Shown here piece after piece: positions 47,501 to 54,990 of a stretch of DNA of 64,000 nucleotides (positions are counted from its first letter, which is position 1; each line of letters opens with the position of its first letter). The notes below the pieces were generated by a model. The model did not search any database and had not been told where the DNA came from. It saw only the letters and a program-made list of their open reading frames with translations. Source of the DNA: Diadema setosum (taxonomy: Eukaryota; Echinodermata; Echinoidea; Diadematoida; Diadematidae); the NCBI GenBank assembly GCA_033980235.1, contig CM067066.1, forward strand, positions 33,891,180 to 33,955,179, in the 5' to 3' direction. The position numbers and the translations under genes were made by a program.

Positions 47501-49653
47501 ATTTATTTCTGTAACTGCTCAAATGAAATACTGTGTTTTTTACAGTAGCTGTGACAAATGTGTCTAAATGTCACAACAACTATGGCACAATATATCATTT
47601 AAGCAGTTACAGAAATAAATGTTGAAGATGTCAAAAAAATAAAGGGAGATTAACATTAATCTAAATCCTTATCTTTTTCTGCAATTTGCCTGATGTGGTA
47701 TAAAATATCTGTAACAACAATCTCACTTAATATCAACAAAAACATTAAAAGAGACAATGACACATGAGATGGCTGCTGCAGTATTGTTTCCATACCAAAT
47801 TCTTCTCCTTCTGGATGCTCCTCCAGTTCTTTTTCTAGCTGCTGTGTCAATTCTTCCAGTTTCTTCTCCGCTTCTGATGGTCCCTTGGCTTTGGGTGGAA
47901 CCACTTCGTAGCGCAGGAGGGGGTTTCGTAATCGTTCACTGCTGGGATTCGACAGAGCACTGTGTCCAGAGCTCGTCTTTGGCCTGACACTGGCCTGTGG
48001 CTGTGACTGTTTGTTGTAGCCAGAACTCACGACAACAGAGTTTTGTGTGGGAGTTGCAGGAGTAGCGAGGGAAGGCGTCCTGGCGGCAACTCCTGCATCA
48101 TACCCTCCTCCCTCTGGTCGTGGCATACTGTAACTGCTGGACTTGACACTCTGCTGCTGAGGACGCGTGCTTTGTGACATGTCACCCTGCTCCGTGGCAT
48201 ATGACTGGGCAGCCCATAGATCCTGGTAGTCTGTAGCAACACGAGATGGCGGAAAATTCTGCTCGCTCGAACTCGAGTTTGAGCGGATTTTGGGGGCTGG
48301 GAGATAATTCTCAATGTGGTGATGTGCAGAGTATATGTCAGGTGACCCAGTTTGGTCTCTACTTACAGAAGCAGACTGGTAATGTTGGTGTCGAGAAGAC
48401 CTTTGTGACAATTTCCGCTCTGACCCGTGACCCCCCTGGTTTCTGCTTCCATGTGAAGAAGCAGTGTCTCCAGAACTGTTACTTGATATAGACGATCGCT
48501 TAGAACCGGCGGGTGAACCTCTTGGTCCAGAAGAAGACAAGCTGGAAGAGCGATACTGGTTATAACCAGGCGGGTATGGAACTTCTCGATGGCTCGCCAA
48601 AGACGGATCTCTCCTCTTGTCGTCGACAATATCGCCTCCCAAACTTAGCTCATGATTAGACAGGGACGTTCCCGTTGTGTGCGTCGCCTGCAGTCCCCCG
48701 ACGCCGCTGTAACCACCGCTGCTGGCACTAGCACTGATATGGTCTCGCGCTTCTTGTTGTACGGGCCTATGCGATGGAGAAACCAAATCATCGGTGATCC
48801 ATGTAGATCGCGCTTCTAGTCTTGTCTGTGAGGAATTTCTCGAAATCAGCGACCTGTCATGCAAGTCTTTGCCACTAAACTTTGACTCCAAGGGTGAAGG
48901 GTCATACATAGATGTCGATGTTTTCCCTTCGTTCGCTCCAAAATGACGACTTTTCGGCTGATGGTCGGTGACTAATGTCGGAGGTATTTCGGTGCTAGTG
49001 ACAGAAAGTCTTTCGTTCGCTTGCGGATTGGCCGCCGCATTTGACCTCACAATCCCATATTTGGATTCTTCGCTGTATGGCGGGTAACTAGACTTGACAT
49101 TGGAAGGCGATTGCCCTGCATCAAAACTGTTCCTACTTTCCACTTTGGAACCAGGTGGTGGGCTATCCCAGTTATGGCGATCAAACTGTCCGACGGACGA
49201 ATGTCCGTTGTGATTGCGGTCATTCATTTCATTGGCGAAACCCTTCGCTCCCGCTGTGGGTTTGCCTAATGCTACATTGCTCATCCTCCGTCTTTCCTCC
49301 TCAAGATCCAAAAATCCAGCATTGCCATCCATGATTTCATAATCTCCAGCCCCAAGACCAATATTCTCAGCTCCGACTGGCTGTCCAATCCTTCCTCGAT
49401 ATTGATGGTTTCCATAAAATCCATCACTTGCTAACATCACATTAGTAGATGAGGGAAGATGCCCATCTCGGAGCTCTACTCTGTTGTTTGCTGCATATTT
49501 TTCAGATGGATATCCGTGTAATTTTTCCTTATGAGCTGGATTGACAGTTCCCATTTGACCGTTTGAATTATGGAGTGTAAGGTTTCGCATCAGATGGGTT
49601 GTTTCGTCGCGAAAATGCTTGTCATTCCCGTCGTAATTTAACCACGATTCCAT
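18539..49653 (-). CDS. Ajuba/LIMD1/WTIP-family LIM protein, whole gene (8 coding exons)
   Basis: Exons 49653-47796, 41995-41894, 37905-37838, 30049-29987, 29463-29333, 23076-23031, 21197-21129 and 19144-18539 join in frame across GT/AG introns into 980 residues. Residues 1-620 are low-complexity, rich in Ser, Gly and Pro, with PPGY at 361-364 and a short coiled-coil-like helix (about 593-613) just before the LIM region. LIM1 uses C622 C625 H644 C647 C650 C653 C671 D674; LIM2 C687 C690 H707 C710 C713 C716 C735 D738; LIM3 C747 C750 H772 C775 C778 C781 C802 C805. The spacing and the words [11 protein letters not shown] and SYHPGCFRC point to the Ajuba rather than the zyxin/LPP branch. Family members bind alpha-catenin at adherens junctions and restrain LATS/Warts kinases (established for fly Jub and vertebrate Ajuba/LIMD1/WTIP). 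The tail after LIM3 is unusually long. Confidence 0.92.
19145..21128 (-). other. LIM gene intron 7
   Basis: About 2.0 kb with donor GTAAGT (after 21129). Most of it is the four-unit repeat at 19499-20883; the rest is unique AT-rich sequence. Confidence 0.85.
19499..20883. mobile_element. Interspersed element with four internal ~330-bp units and inverted ends
   Basis: The words gctcacctgag (about 19521-19531) and ctcaggtgagc (about 20869-20879) form inverted ends. Inside, a unit containing 'tagggatgctacctgccaag' recurs at 19741, 20061, 20389 and 20729, giving spacings of 320, 328 and 340 bp. Each unit also has runs of C and G (cccccc...gggggg) around 'catggtgcccat'. The right end has a GACGG/CGGACGCC repeat before the terminal word. 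No coding capacity. Elements with this 'gctcacctgagc' end are, to my knowledge, common in marine invertebrate genomes. Confidence 0.8.
21129..21197 (-). CDS. LIM gene exon 7: central part of LIM3
   Basis: A 69-nt exon, residues 757-779, phase 0 at both ends. The acceptor is ...CACCCACAG and the donor GTAAGT. It encodes '[19 protein letters not shown]', including H772, C775 and C778 of LIM3. I779 replaces the acidic residue usual at this place in vertebrate homologues, between two zinc ligands, and should not affect metal binding. The intron upstream carries an extremely long pyrimidine tract (minus strand) next to this acceptor. Confidence 0.92.
21198..21300. repeat. (GA)n-rich purine tract abutting exon 7 acceptor
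   Basis: About 90 bp of almost pure GA on the plus strand, read as CT in the transcript. It forms an extended polypyrimidine tract upstream of the exon 7 AG. Confidence 0.85.
22549..22591. repeat. (CA)n microsatellite
   Basis: CA dinucleotide array of about 42 bp in intron 6. Confidence 0.95.
22701..22737. repeat. 23-bp palindrome flanked by 7-bp direct repeats
   Basis: catggagctac and gtagctccatg around a single A, with ttctaac on both sides (22701-22707 and 22731-22737). Confidence 0.8.
23031..23076 (-). CDS. LIM gene exon 6: start of LIM3
   Basis: A 46-nt exon completing codon K741 and running to P756. The acceptor is ...CTGCTCCAG and the donor GTAAGA. It encodes '[15 protein letters not shown]', the LIM2-LIM3 linker plus the first two LIM3 zinc ligands (C747, C750). 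Phase 2 in, phase 0 out, agreeing with exons 5 and 7. Confidence 0.92.
25898..26220. mobile_element. TA-target MITE, CTGTAAAACA ends (copy 2)
   Basis: It has the same terminal word as copy 1 (12028-12226) at both ends, with flanking TA at 25896-25897 and 26221-26222. It is in the opposite orientation and carries about 120 bp of extra centre, so copy 1 looks like an internally deleted relative. Confidence 0.75.
28296..28765. repeat. Diverged direct duplication, ~248-bp period
   Basis: Two copies of about 200 bp that share 'actatatgttc', 'tctacttccactcc', 'gtctgatataaaagtcaaac' and 'ctctgcaccaattt' in the same order, at a spacing of 248 bp. Confidence 0.75.
29333..29463 (-). CDS. LIM gene exon 5: most of LIM2
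   Basis: A 131-nt exon, residues 698 to the first two bases of codon 741. The acceptor is ...TTTCTAG and the donor GTAAGG. It encodes '[20 protein letters not shown]' and '[10 protein letters not shown]', with LIM2 ligands H707, C710, C713, C716, C735 and D738. This is the most conserved segment of the protein. Phase 0 in, phase 2 out. Confidence 0.93.
29480..29925. repeat. Minisatellite filling intron 4
   Basis: About nine imperfect copies of a 40-60-bp unit built around 'tttagatacagactacagca' and 'cataatttgatccatgg'. It covers most of the 523-bp intron 4 (29464-29986), between exons 5 and 4 of the LIM gene. Confidence 0.8.
29987..30049 (-). CDS. LIM gene exon 4: LIM1-LIM2 linker and start of LIM2
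   Basis: A 63-nt exon, residues 677-697, phase 0 both ends. The acceptor is ...TTTCAG and the donor GTGAGC. It encodes '[20 protein letters not shown]', very close to the equivalent linker of vertebrate Ajuba-family proteins, and the first two LIM2 zinc ligands C687 and C690. Confidence 0.92.
30194..31136 (+). mobile_element. Tandem trimer of a 269-bp tRNA-derived unit with inverted leader and 13-bp target duplication
   Basis: Three head-to-tail units start at about 30321, 30590 and 30859, exactly 269 bp apart, and differ at only a few positions. Each carries an A box TGGTCTAGTGG and a perfect B box GGTTCGAATCC. 30207-30312 is the reverse complement of the unit-to-unit junction. The whole is flanked by aaaacaattatca (30194-30206 and 31124-31136), although 'aaaaca' could partly come from the unit itself. 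The short ORFs shared by all three copies are by-products of the repeat. Confidence 0.85.
30419..30483 (+). ncRNA. tRNA-like pol III promoter region of the first 269-bp unit
   Basis: The TGGTCTAGTGG A box and GGTTCGAATCC B box are spaced as in a tRNA. The acceptor and T stems pair partly, but position 33 is not T and the anticodon stem has a mismatch, so I read a SINE head and not a functional tRNA. The same region repeats 269 and 538 bp further on. Confidence 0.6.
31225..31600. repeat. Direct duplication, 184-bp period
   Basis: Two copies share 'ggcaaagtca', 'agaataacgtt', 'ctggcctgaataagggtt' and 'tatgaattcacacctctttt' in order, starting at 31237 and 31421. Confidence 0.85.
32422..32522. 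mobile_element. Short TTAA element, GTTGAGG family (copy 1)
   Basis: About 100 bp with inverted ends (tcaacccattgaggatggg / catcttcaacaggttaa). The left TTAA is mutated to TCAA, the right is intact. It shares 'gattttgctacaacacaaat' with copy 2. Confidence 0.75.
34209..34304. mobile_element. Short TTAA element, GTTGAGG family (copy 2)
   Basis: A 96-bp element with perfect outer ends ttaacctgttgag and ctcaacaggttaa, same orientation as copy 1. Confidence 0.82.
36236..36419. mobile_element. Small hAT-like element
   Basis: Ends cagggttcg and cgacccctg make imperfect inverted repeats of the CAGGG type. It is flanked by tgatg on both sides (36231-36235 and 36420-36424). The length of 184 bp and lack of an ORF mark it as non-autonomous. 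Assignment to hAT is inference, since that superfamily normally makes 8-bp duplications. Confidence 0.5.
36492..36584. mobile_element. Short TTAA element, GTTGAGG family (copy 3)
   Basis: A 93-bp element from ttaacccgttgaagac to gtcctcaacgggttaa, inverted relative to copies 1 and 2. The left arm contains a perfect 16-bp palindrome, cctgagtatactcagg. Confidence 0.82.
37838..37905 (-). CDS. LIM gene exon 3: second half of LIM1
   Basis: A 68-nt exon completing codon G654 to L676. The acceptor is ...TCCTCAG and the donor GTAAGT. It encodes '[20 protein letters not shown]', with the last LIM1 ligands C671 and D674. Phase 1 in, phase 0 out. Confidence 0.93.
38017..38461. mobile_element. TA-target MITE with pogo/Tigger-like ends
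   Basis: The 22-bp inverted ends start cagttgaacctct and differ at a few positions. TA flanks both sides (38015-38016 and 38462-38463). The element is 445 bp with no transposase ORF. The end sequence resembles pogo/Tigger-type termini (family knowledge, assigned by eye). Confidence 0.75.
38467..38512. repeat. (A)n then (TA)n run
   Basis: About 20 A residues pass into a TA array directly right of the MITE at 38017-38461. Confidence 0.9.
39236..40356. mobile_element. Fold-back element, family 1 (outer copy, interrupted)
   Basis: The left arm 39236-39527 and right arm 40087-40356 together make a normal family 1 palindrome, flanked by TTAA at 39232-39235 and 40357-40360. Another complete copy of the same family is inserted at its central TTAA. 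Confidence 0.9.
39528..40086. mobile_element. Fold-back element, family 1 (inner copy)
   Basis: A 559-bp copy starting agggaaggtaaaccc and ending in tatctcccct. It is flanked by TTAA at 39524-39527 and 40087-40090, where other copies have a single uninterrupted 'cccttaacatatgtc'. This shows directly that insertion duplicates TTAA. Confidence 0.9.
40450..40562. mobile_element. Palindromic element with GGGCCCTGTTTTAT ends
   Basis: 113 bp. The ends gggccctgttttat and its complement (ataaaacagggccc) are perfect, and the inner parts (ttaaaattgattt against aaatcgatt...) are imperfect. No clear target duplication. Confidence 0.7.
41894..41995 (-). CDS. LIM gene exon 2: first half of LIM1
   Basis: A 102-nt exon completing codon G620 to the first base of codon 654. 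The acceptor is ...GACTACAG and the donor GTAAGT. It encodes '[20 protein letters not shown]', then YH and the CxxCxxC ligands (C622, C625, H644, C647, C650, C653). '[14 protein letters not shown]' is the clearest Ajuba-family signature. Phase 1 both ends. Confidence 0.93.
43094..43609. mobile_element. DNA element with 14-bp perfect ends ATCAGGGTGCTACA
   Basis: A perfect inverted pair at 43094-43107 and 43596-43609. If the element proper starts at TCAGGG it is flanked by TAA on both sides, which would fit a 3-bp TWA target as used by PIF/Harbinger. The inside repeats the word 'gggcaagt/acttgccc' in both orientations. No transposase ORF. Confidence 0.7.
44740..45260 (-). mobile_element. CR1/L2-like non-LTR retrotransposon remnant (RT C-terminus)
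   Basis: Minus-strand translation of about 44966-45260 reads '[20 protein letters not shown]', then '[19 protein letters not shown]' and further on 'YGDRAFSV'. This is the conserved C-terminal end of CR1-like reverse transcriptase polyproteins. The upstream RT palm domain is absent and the ORF is short, so it is a 5'-truncated dead copy. The adjacent 44740-44965 holds the 'agcgctta...ctaagcgc' word often found at ends of such repeats. Confidence 0.65.
45411..45869. mobile_element. Fold-back element, family 9
   Basis: 459 bp, flanked by TTAA (45407-45410 and 45870-45873), with ends agggacattccagacgattt and its imperfect complement. Inner arms include ggatgatgacatagg and its near complement ccatgtcatcatcc. 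Sequence inside differs from families 1-3. Confidence 0.78.
46410..46593. mobile_element. TA-target MITE, CAGTCAATCTTG ends
   Basis: 184 bp; imperfect inverted ends (cagtcaatcttg against caatcaaccttg) flanked by TA. The inside contains 'aagtcgaccttgcacaagtcg' style repeats. It is similar in design to the element at 38017. Confidence 0.6.
47021..47136. repeat. 58-bp perfect direct duplication
   Basis: Two adjacent copies starting ccaatgtaaaaatctgaatc at 47021 and 47079, identical over 58 bp. This suggests a very recent event. Confidence 0.9.
47796..49653 (-). CDS. LIM gene exon 1: start codon and N-terminal region
   Basis: 1858 nt of coding sequence, residues 1-619 plus the first base of codon 620. 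The first in-frame ATG is at 49653 with a strong context (A at -3, G at +4). The reading frame runs further upstream to a GTG preceded by an in-frame TAG, so no earlier ATG exists. The N-terminal part is low in order: Ser/Gly/Asn-rich, '[12 protein letters not shown]', a Ser-rich block at about 369-400, PPGY at 361-364, and a conserved '[20 protein letters not shown]' leading into a charged helix (593-613). In the family this part binds actin or junction partners and signalling proteins. GC content is higher than in flanking DNA. Confidence 0.9.
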
Positions 49654-49930
49654 GATCCTAAAACTTTGTTTCTCTCCCCAGCATTCCCACTGCGGGAGAT
49701 ATACCACCTATCTCCCACGCTTTTTCCGCAGCTGCATCAGGCACTGAGCGCTACTGCAATAGTTGACTGATACCACCACGCCGTCGTGCGACCAGTGTGT
49801 GTGAAAATCGCTTGTTTCCTCCTCCGAAATACACCTGTTCGCATGGCATGTCAGTCGCTTCGCCCGTCTTCCTACCCTCCACTAATGGCGCGTGGGCGGA
49901 TGAATACGGATAAACAACAACACGGACTCA
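49654..49930 (-). promoter_or_regulatory. Probable 5' UTR/promoter of the LIM gene
   Basis: GC- and CpG-richer than the surroundings (cgccgtcgtgcg, ggcgcgtgggcgga). No TATA box at a sensible place. A non-coding first exon further right cannot be excluded. Confidence 0.35.
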
Positions 49931-50935
49931 GTGATATGGAATTTCAACCAAGCTGAGGGAGGACATTGTACTGAATAGCTTAACATAATTTATTCAAGTT
50001 TGGAAACAGTCTTATTGCAACCAAGAGCGTCACAGTCGAAAATGGGGAAAAAAAAATCTTTCCCCCATTTCGGTGCTATGTTTTCTCCCGATTCCAGTGC
50101 GTATTGATACCAATCGCCTGTTTGGTTCAGTGCACTTTGGTCCGGGTGCTTGCGGGAAAAACCTCAATCAATGACTGGACAGTGAGGAAAACAGTAAACA
50201 AAGCGCGATACATGAAAACCCTTTATCGGCGAGTTGTTTACCGCTGACGTTTACATGGGCGGCAATGCACTAATGTAAAGTTACTGCGAAGAGGAAAGAG
50301 GGAGGGGTCCTTGATTCACACAGGTACCAAAATTGAGGAGGTAAAAAACATGAAGATAATTTGATTATCGTGTGGAATACATTATTCTTGTAGGTATCAG
50401 TTGTCTCCAGCGAATACATATTGTCGCATGCGAAGTCACAGTTCAAACTTTCCAAACTCATCATGCTCATTGCTCTATCATCTGAGAGGCGTGGGACTAA
50501 GCCTCATACAAACAAAAATGTATGCCGTTTTGGTCAACGGATCGATACTTCGTCGGTCGCTGGGTTCACAGTGTGTCACCGACCCAAACAGCCTCACTAA
50601 TGACCGTACTTAGGTCCTAAGTTGCTACTTGTACAACAACAAAAACAAATCTATTATCTACTTCAACCTTGCCATTCGCTTAATCTGGTGTTGTTCTACG
50701 CAAGGTTGTAAAAACAGAATACAAGTGTTCGACAATCAAAGCAATATTGGAAAAAGCAGAAATTGCGTCCACAAAAATAACACACGTATTATACCAAGTA
50801 AGATATAGCTTAACAACACTTCATGTCATGTTTTTTTTTTCTTCAACTGATTGTCCTACTATAAAGTGTTAATTTCTAGTGAACAAAAACAATAGCATTG
50901 TATCGCTTGATGAGGATAATCCATGTATGGTCTGT
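49931..50935. other. Intergenic, nothing recognised
   Basis: Upstream flank of the LIM gene; no repeat or gene recognised. Confidence 0.35.
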
Positions 50936-50987
50936 ATAGATAGATAGATATATAGATATAGATAGATAGATAGATAGATATATAGAT

Positions 50988-51030
<43 letters not shown>

Positions 51031-51041
51031 TAGATAGATAG

Positions 51042-51076
<35 letters not shown>

Positions 51077-51107
51077 TAGATAGATATAGATAGATATGAG
51101 TCTATTT
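50936..51107. repeat. (GATA)n / (TAGA)n microsatellite
   Basis: About 170 bp of GATA repeats with 'tatagatata' breaks, a GA patch at 51060-51078, and a small relapse at 51171-51187. Confidence 0.95.
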
Positions 51108-51223
51108 TGTAGCTGGATATTGACGGATAAGAGGTTCATATAGAGAGTTATAGTTAGAAAAATGACCATTTATAGATAGATAGATAATTATGTTGGTAGG
51201 CAAGCAAGCTGGTATAAGATTAA

Positions 51224-51801
51224 AGAAGAAATTTACTCAAAAAGTCTATCAATTTCATAACAGATATACATTCCCTTCAGAACAGCGAAAAAATGAGCAA
51301 AATCGGATAAGAAATAAGGAAGTTATGACATTTTGAAATTTCAAAATTGTACGGAAAACGCTTATTGACCAGTCGATATACATCCAGTTGATGTCATGCT
51401 TTTGCAATTTCTTATTCATTATTTTCATATAAAGAAATTACAAAGATCTCATAGTTCAGCTATACATATATAGAACTTGCCTGAAAACCACACAAAATAA
51501 AAAAGAACAAATGGTAACTGATAAATGTTGGTATGGAGTTTTGCTATTACCTGTATTAGCTATCTAAAACAATTTTTCGAATTTCATACATAACATACAT
51601 GAAAAATTGTGAGGGCATGACATCATTAACTCGCTCATTTGAATATTCATAAGGACTAGTAAAATTAGAAATTTCAAAATGTCATATCTTCCATATTTCT
51701 TATTCGTTGTTTTCTTTTTTAGGGGGGTCATTTTTGGATCATTATGTGGGTTTTCCCTCTTTCTTTTAATCTTAATTCATTTTGGGGTGGGTTTCCTCTT
51801 T
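51224..51801. mobile_element. Fold-back element, family 2 (copy 1)
   Basis: About 578 bp with ends AGAAGAAATTTACTC and near complement ggggtgggtttcctctt. The left flank is TTAA; the right flank is degraded. Inner arms share 'aagaaataaggaagttatga' and its complement. A sister copy is at 55755. Confidence 0.75.
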
Positions 51802-52292
51802 CAGTTATAGTGGTTTGAAAACACTCAAAGACACAAACAAACACACACACATTCACACACGTATACACAGAACCAGACAAACATAAAAACTCGTCTTGTC
51901 TGTCCTCGTGTGGCACGAAATTACACGCATTTGTAACTGCCGTGATAATCTATTTAGTCCGAGCCCGGGGTGAATTGTCTGTTCTTTCCACTTCCCGTCT
52001 CAACAACTCACCTTTATTGTGCGTCAGAGCCATTGTGCTCCTGTCGCTTTTCTGGAATAATCTATACTTGTGTCGCTGACATCAAACGCATCCACGCACT
52101 ATTCCAAGTTTAGGTTGGCGTTGACAAAAAGTGGAAATTATAAATTTTATCCAGAAAAAAAAAATGAAAATATAAAATGCCCCCAACACTCCCTCCATAA
52201 AAAAAGCGATTTGGTGAATATCACATGTTCTTGATATTACCGAACAGTGATCTTGGGCAAAGTCATACAAGCTATAATTGGAATAGGTGTTA

Positions 52293-52919
52293 TAGGAATG
52301 GCATATTTTATGGTTGAGATGGGGATTCAGATTTAAATTTTTGCGAGATAGTCAGAAATCACTTATATATTAAAGGGACTGTACAGTACTGGTTGAGGTA
52401 GGGATTCATGTTTTGAACATTCCTAAGTGAGATAATGAAAAGCCTCTTATGAAATGTGAAAGAGCATGTACTGATAATTGTAAGAAGGATTCAACGTTTA
52501 TTTGATGAAAATTGGTTTTCAAATGGCTGATATATCAAAAAAAAAAGTGCTGATAATAACAGGCGACATGCCCCAACTTTATTAGTATCTCTTTGTTTCA
52601 CCTTGTTTTTGGATATCTCAGCCATTTCAAAACCGATTTTCATCGAATAAACTTTTGATACCCATTAGAACCGCATGCTCTGTGACATCTCATAGAGTGG
52701 TTTCTGAATATCTCACAAAACATTAAAAGCTAAATCTTCACCTCGACCAGAACTGTACACACCCTTTAAGGCAACATCTATGAGGAATTAAAAGTTTATT
52801 TGATGAAAATCGGTTTTGAAATGGCCGAGATCTCCAAAACTATAAGGTGCGGGTTTCTATATAATCTCCCCAAAAGTTAAAGCCTGACTCCCCATCTCAA
52901 CCAAAACTATACCATCCCT
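52293..52919. mobile_element. Fold-back element, family 3 (outer copy, interrupted)
   Basis: The left part 52293-52373 and right part 52766-52919 form a diverged family 3 copy split by the inner copy at 52374-52765. Its right end abuts TTAA at 52920-52923, which is shared with the next copy. Confidence 0.75.
52374..52765. mobile_element. Fold-back element, family 3 (inner copy)
   Basis: 392 bp, ends agggactgtacagtactgg and complement ending acaccct, flanked by TTAA at 52370-52373 and 52766-52769. It is close in sequence to the copy at 13972, so it is younger than its host copy. Confidence 0.85.
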
Positions 52920-52923
52920 TTAA

Positions 52924-53298
52924 AGGGATCATATATTTTTGGTTGACACCTAATTTCAGGTTTCTAACATTTTTTGGTGAGATAATGAGAAACCTCTTAT
53001 GAAATATGAAAGAGCATGTGATTCCATGAGGAATTCAATGTTTATTTGAAGAAAATTTGTTTTGAAATGGCTGAGATATCCAAAACAGAGCGATTCTAGT
53101 GTGGGACCCACACTAGTTACGATCGCTTTGTTTTACTTTGTTTTTGGATGTTTCAGTCATTCCAAACCCGATTTTCATCAAATAAACTTTCAATTCCTCT
53201 TAAAATTGTATCTCTGTACTATTTCATAAGTGTTTTCTTGGTATCTTGCAAAAACTTAAAAGCCCAATTCTCATCTCCACCAATACTGTACTATCCCT
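52924..53298. mobile_element. Fold-back element, family 3 (adjacent copy)
   Basis: 375 bp from agggatcatatatttttgg to ctatccct, flanked by TTAA at 52920-52923 and 53299-53302. It is joined head to tail with the outer copy through one shared TTAA. Confidence 0.8.
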
Positions 53299-53302
53299 TT
53301 AA

Positions 53303-54990
53303 TATAAGGGAATAAAAGGGCCCTATTGCACGGTAACTTACACGGTAACTTTACAAAACGGTAATTCTGGAGTAAATGGTTTAAGTACCACACAATAGCA
53401 ACATTATTCCATGTCAATCAAAGCCCAAACATCCCTGTAATGACGGCTATCGTCGATTGCAGAGTTACAGTTAATTGTAAAGTTACAAAAGTTAATCATG
53501 TTTATGCAGCGGGGACAAGATTTGTTAACAAGCTATATAGCCATCTGGAAATTAGCGAGTCACTATAAATCACACCTCACTTTGATGTAATATTTTGACC
53601 GATATTTGCTCCTCCGTGAAAGGATGTGAGTTTTTGCCATTCCAAAACTTTCTTTGTTTCTCTGAAAACGTTCACCCATTCGTCTCTTTTAATATGTTAC
53701 TATTACTGATGGTTATAGTAAATGCCATATTATGACTATAAAGCGAATTCCCCCCTCTCAGGCTATAACTGCACGGAAAGGGGTAACGCTTCCACGTCCA
53801 ATACTAGTATTGGAATATGACGACATAGATTTCAATCGTTATAAAGCCAGCGCAACGTTCTGTATTAATTGTGTATACATATATCCACTGATTGGCACTT
53901 GTGTTTGATACTTTGTTTGTATGTGTGTCGCTTCTTGTGTGTGTTGGTGTGTTTTATTTTCTTTGTTTGTTTTGTTTTCGTTTTACACGAAACGTTCATT
54001 CTCTGTTATATCTAATTGCGAGACTTCTTAACCGAATTATATAAAGCGTTTTAGTGGTGACACTTTGACAAAAGTATAATTATTATCAAAGGTTTGATGG
54101 GTAGCACTAGAAAAAAAAAACTGAAAAAGAAAGAAAACTCCCAAAATATTAACCCAAACTGGACGGCAATAACAAGTGTGAGACATACGATTTTTCCAGG
54201 CTATAGCTGTGGGGAGAAAAAGCAAACAAACAAACAAACAAACAAACAAACCAGATGTATGATGGAATATATAGATTATGACCAGCAATTATAAACATGA
54301 GAAATAAGAGAATTTAACTCGTTTCCCCACATGATAAACATTTTTTACACCACGTCACGTGAGCAACGTGCAACTCAGTTGATATATACATGTATAATGA
54401 AAGAGAAGCACAAAATATCCACAGGTAACCCCCCCCCAAAAAAAAAAAAATGACATTCAGTACACATTTAGTAAATCAATAAAGTCTAACATTATAGGTA
54501 CAACTCATTACCTGAATGTCTAAGGGGCACCAAGTCTTCATTCGATCATTTTTAGGTCGGTTATCAAATGAAATTTCAATGTCAATTTCAAGATTTGATC
54601 ATTCACATCTTGCTCGTTATTTCATGTTCTATTTGTTGTAAGCATTGCCGGAAACTTATACCATTCGCTACTATTCTCTTTGGAGTGTTTCTCTCCTCCT
54701 CCCCCCCCCCCCCCCCCCTTCTCTCTCACTGACAAGTAGGCCTTAAATCTGCAGATCACCCTGGGTGTTTCTGTTTATTCCCACAACCCGTTCTCCGCCA
54801 CTCGTAAATGATCTATAGGGTCATCCAGTCACACCAACATACCACCGCACAATTCAACAAAACCAGCAAATTTACGAATGCATTTGTAGTGGTGTGAATT
54901 TGCAAAATATCTGGTTGCTTACAAGCTGCACTGTATTTGCCAACCAGGTACGATTAGATACGGGTCAGATCTTTTTACATGGTTGCATCG
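53303..54990. other. Intergenic, no gene recognised
   Basis: It contains an AACA run (54222-54251) and an 18-C run near 54702-54719. Around 53320-53520 'acggtaact' words recur in both orientations (a possible old fold-back half), but its ends are not clear. Confidence 0.35.

Larger units (their letters stand above)
41996..47795 (-). other. LIM gene intron 1
   Basis: About 5.8 kb with donor GTATGG. It contains the TAA-flanked element at 43094, a CR1-like remnant at 44960, a TTAA fold-back at 45411, a TA-target MITE at 46410 and a 58-bp direct duplication at 47021. Failure to splice would add about 45 codons before a stop. Confidence 0.8.
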
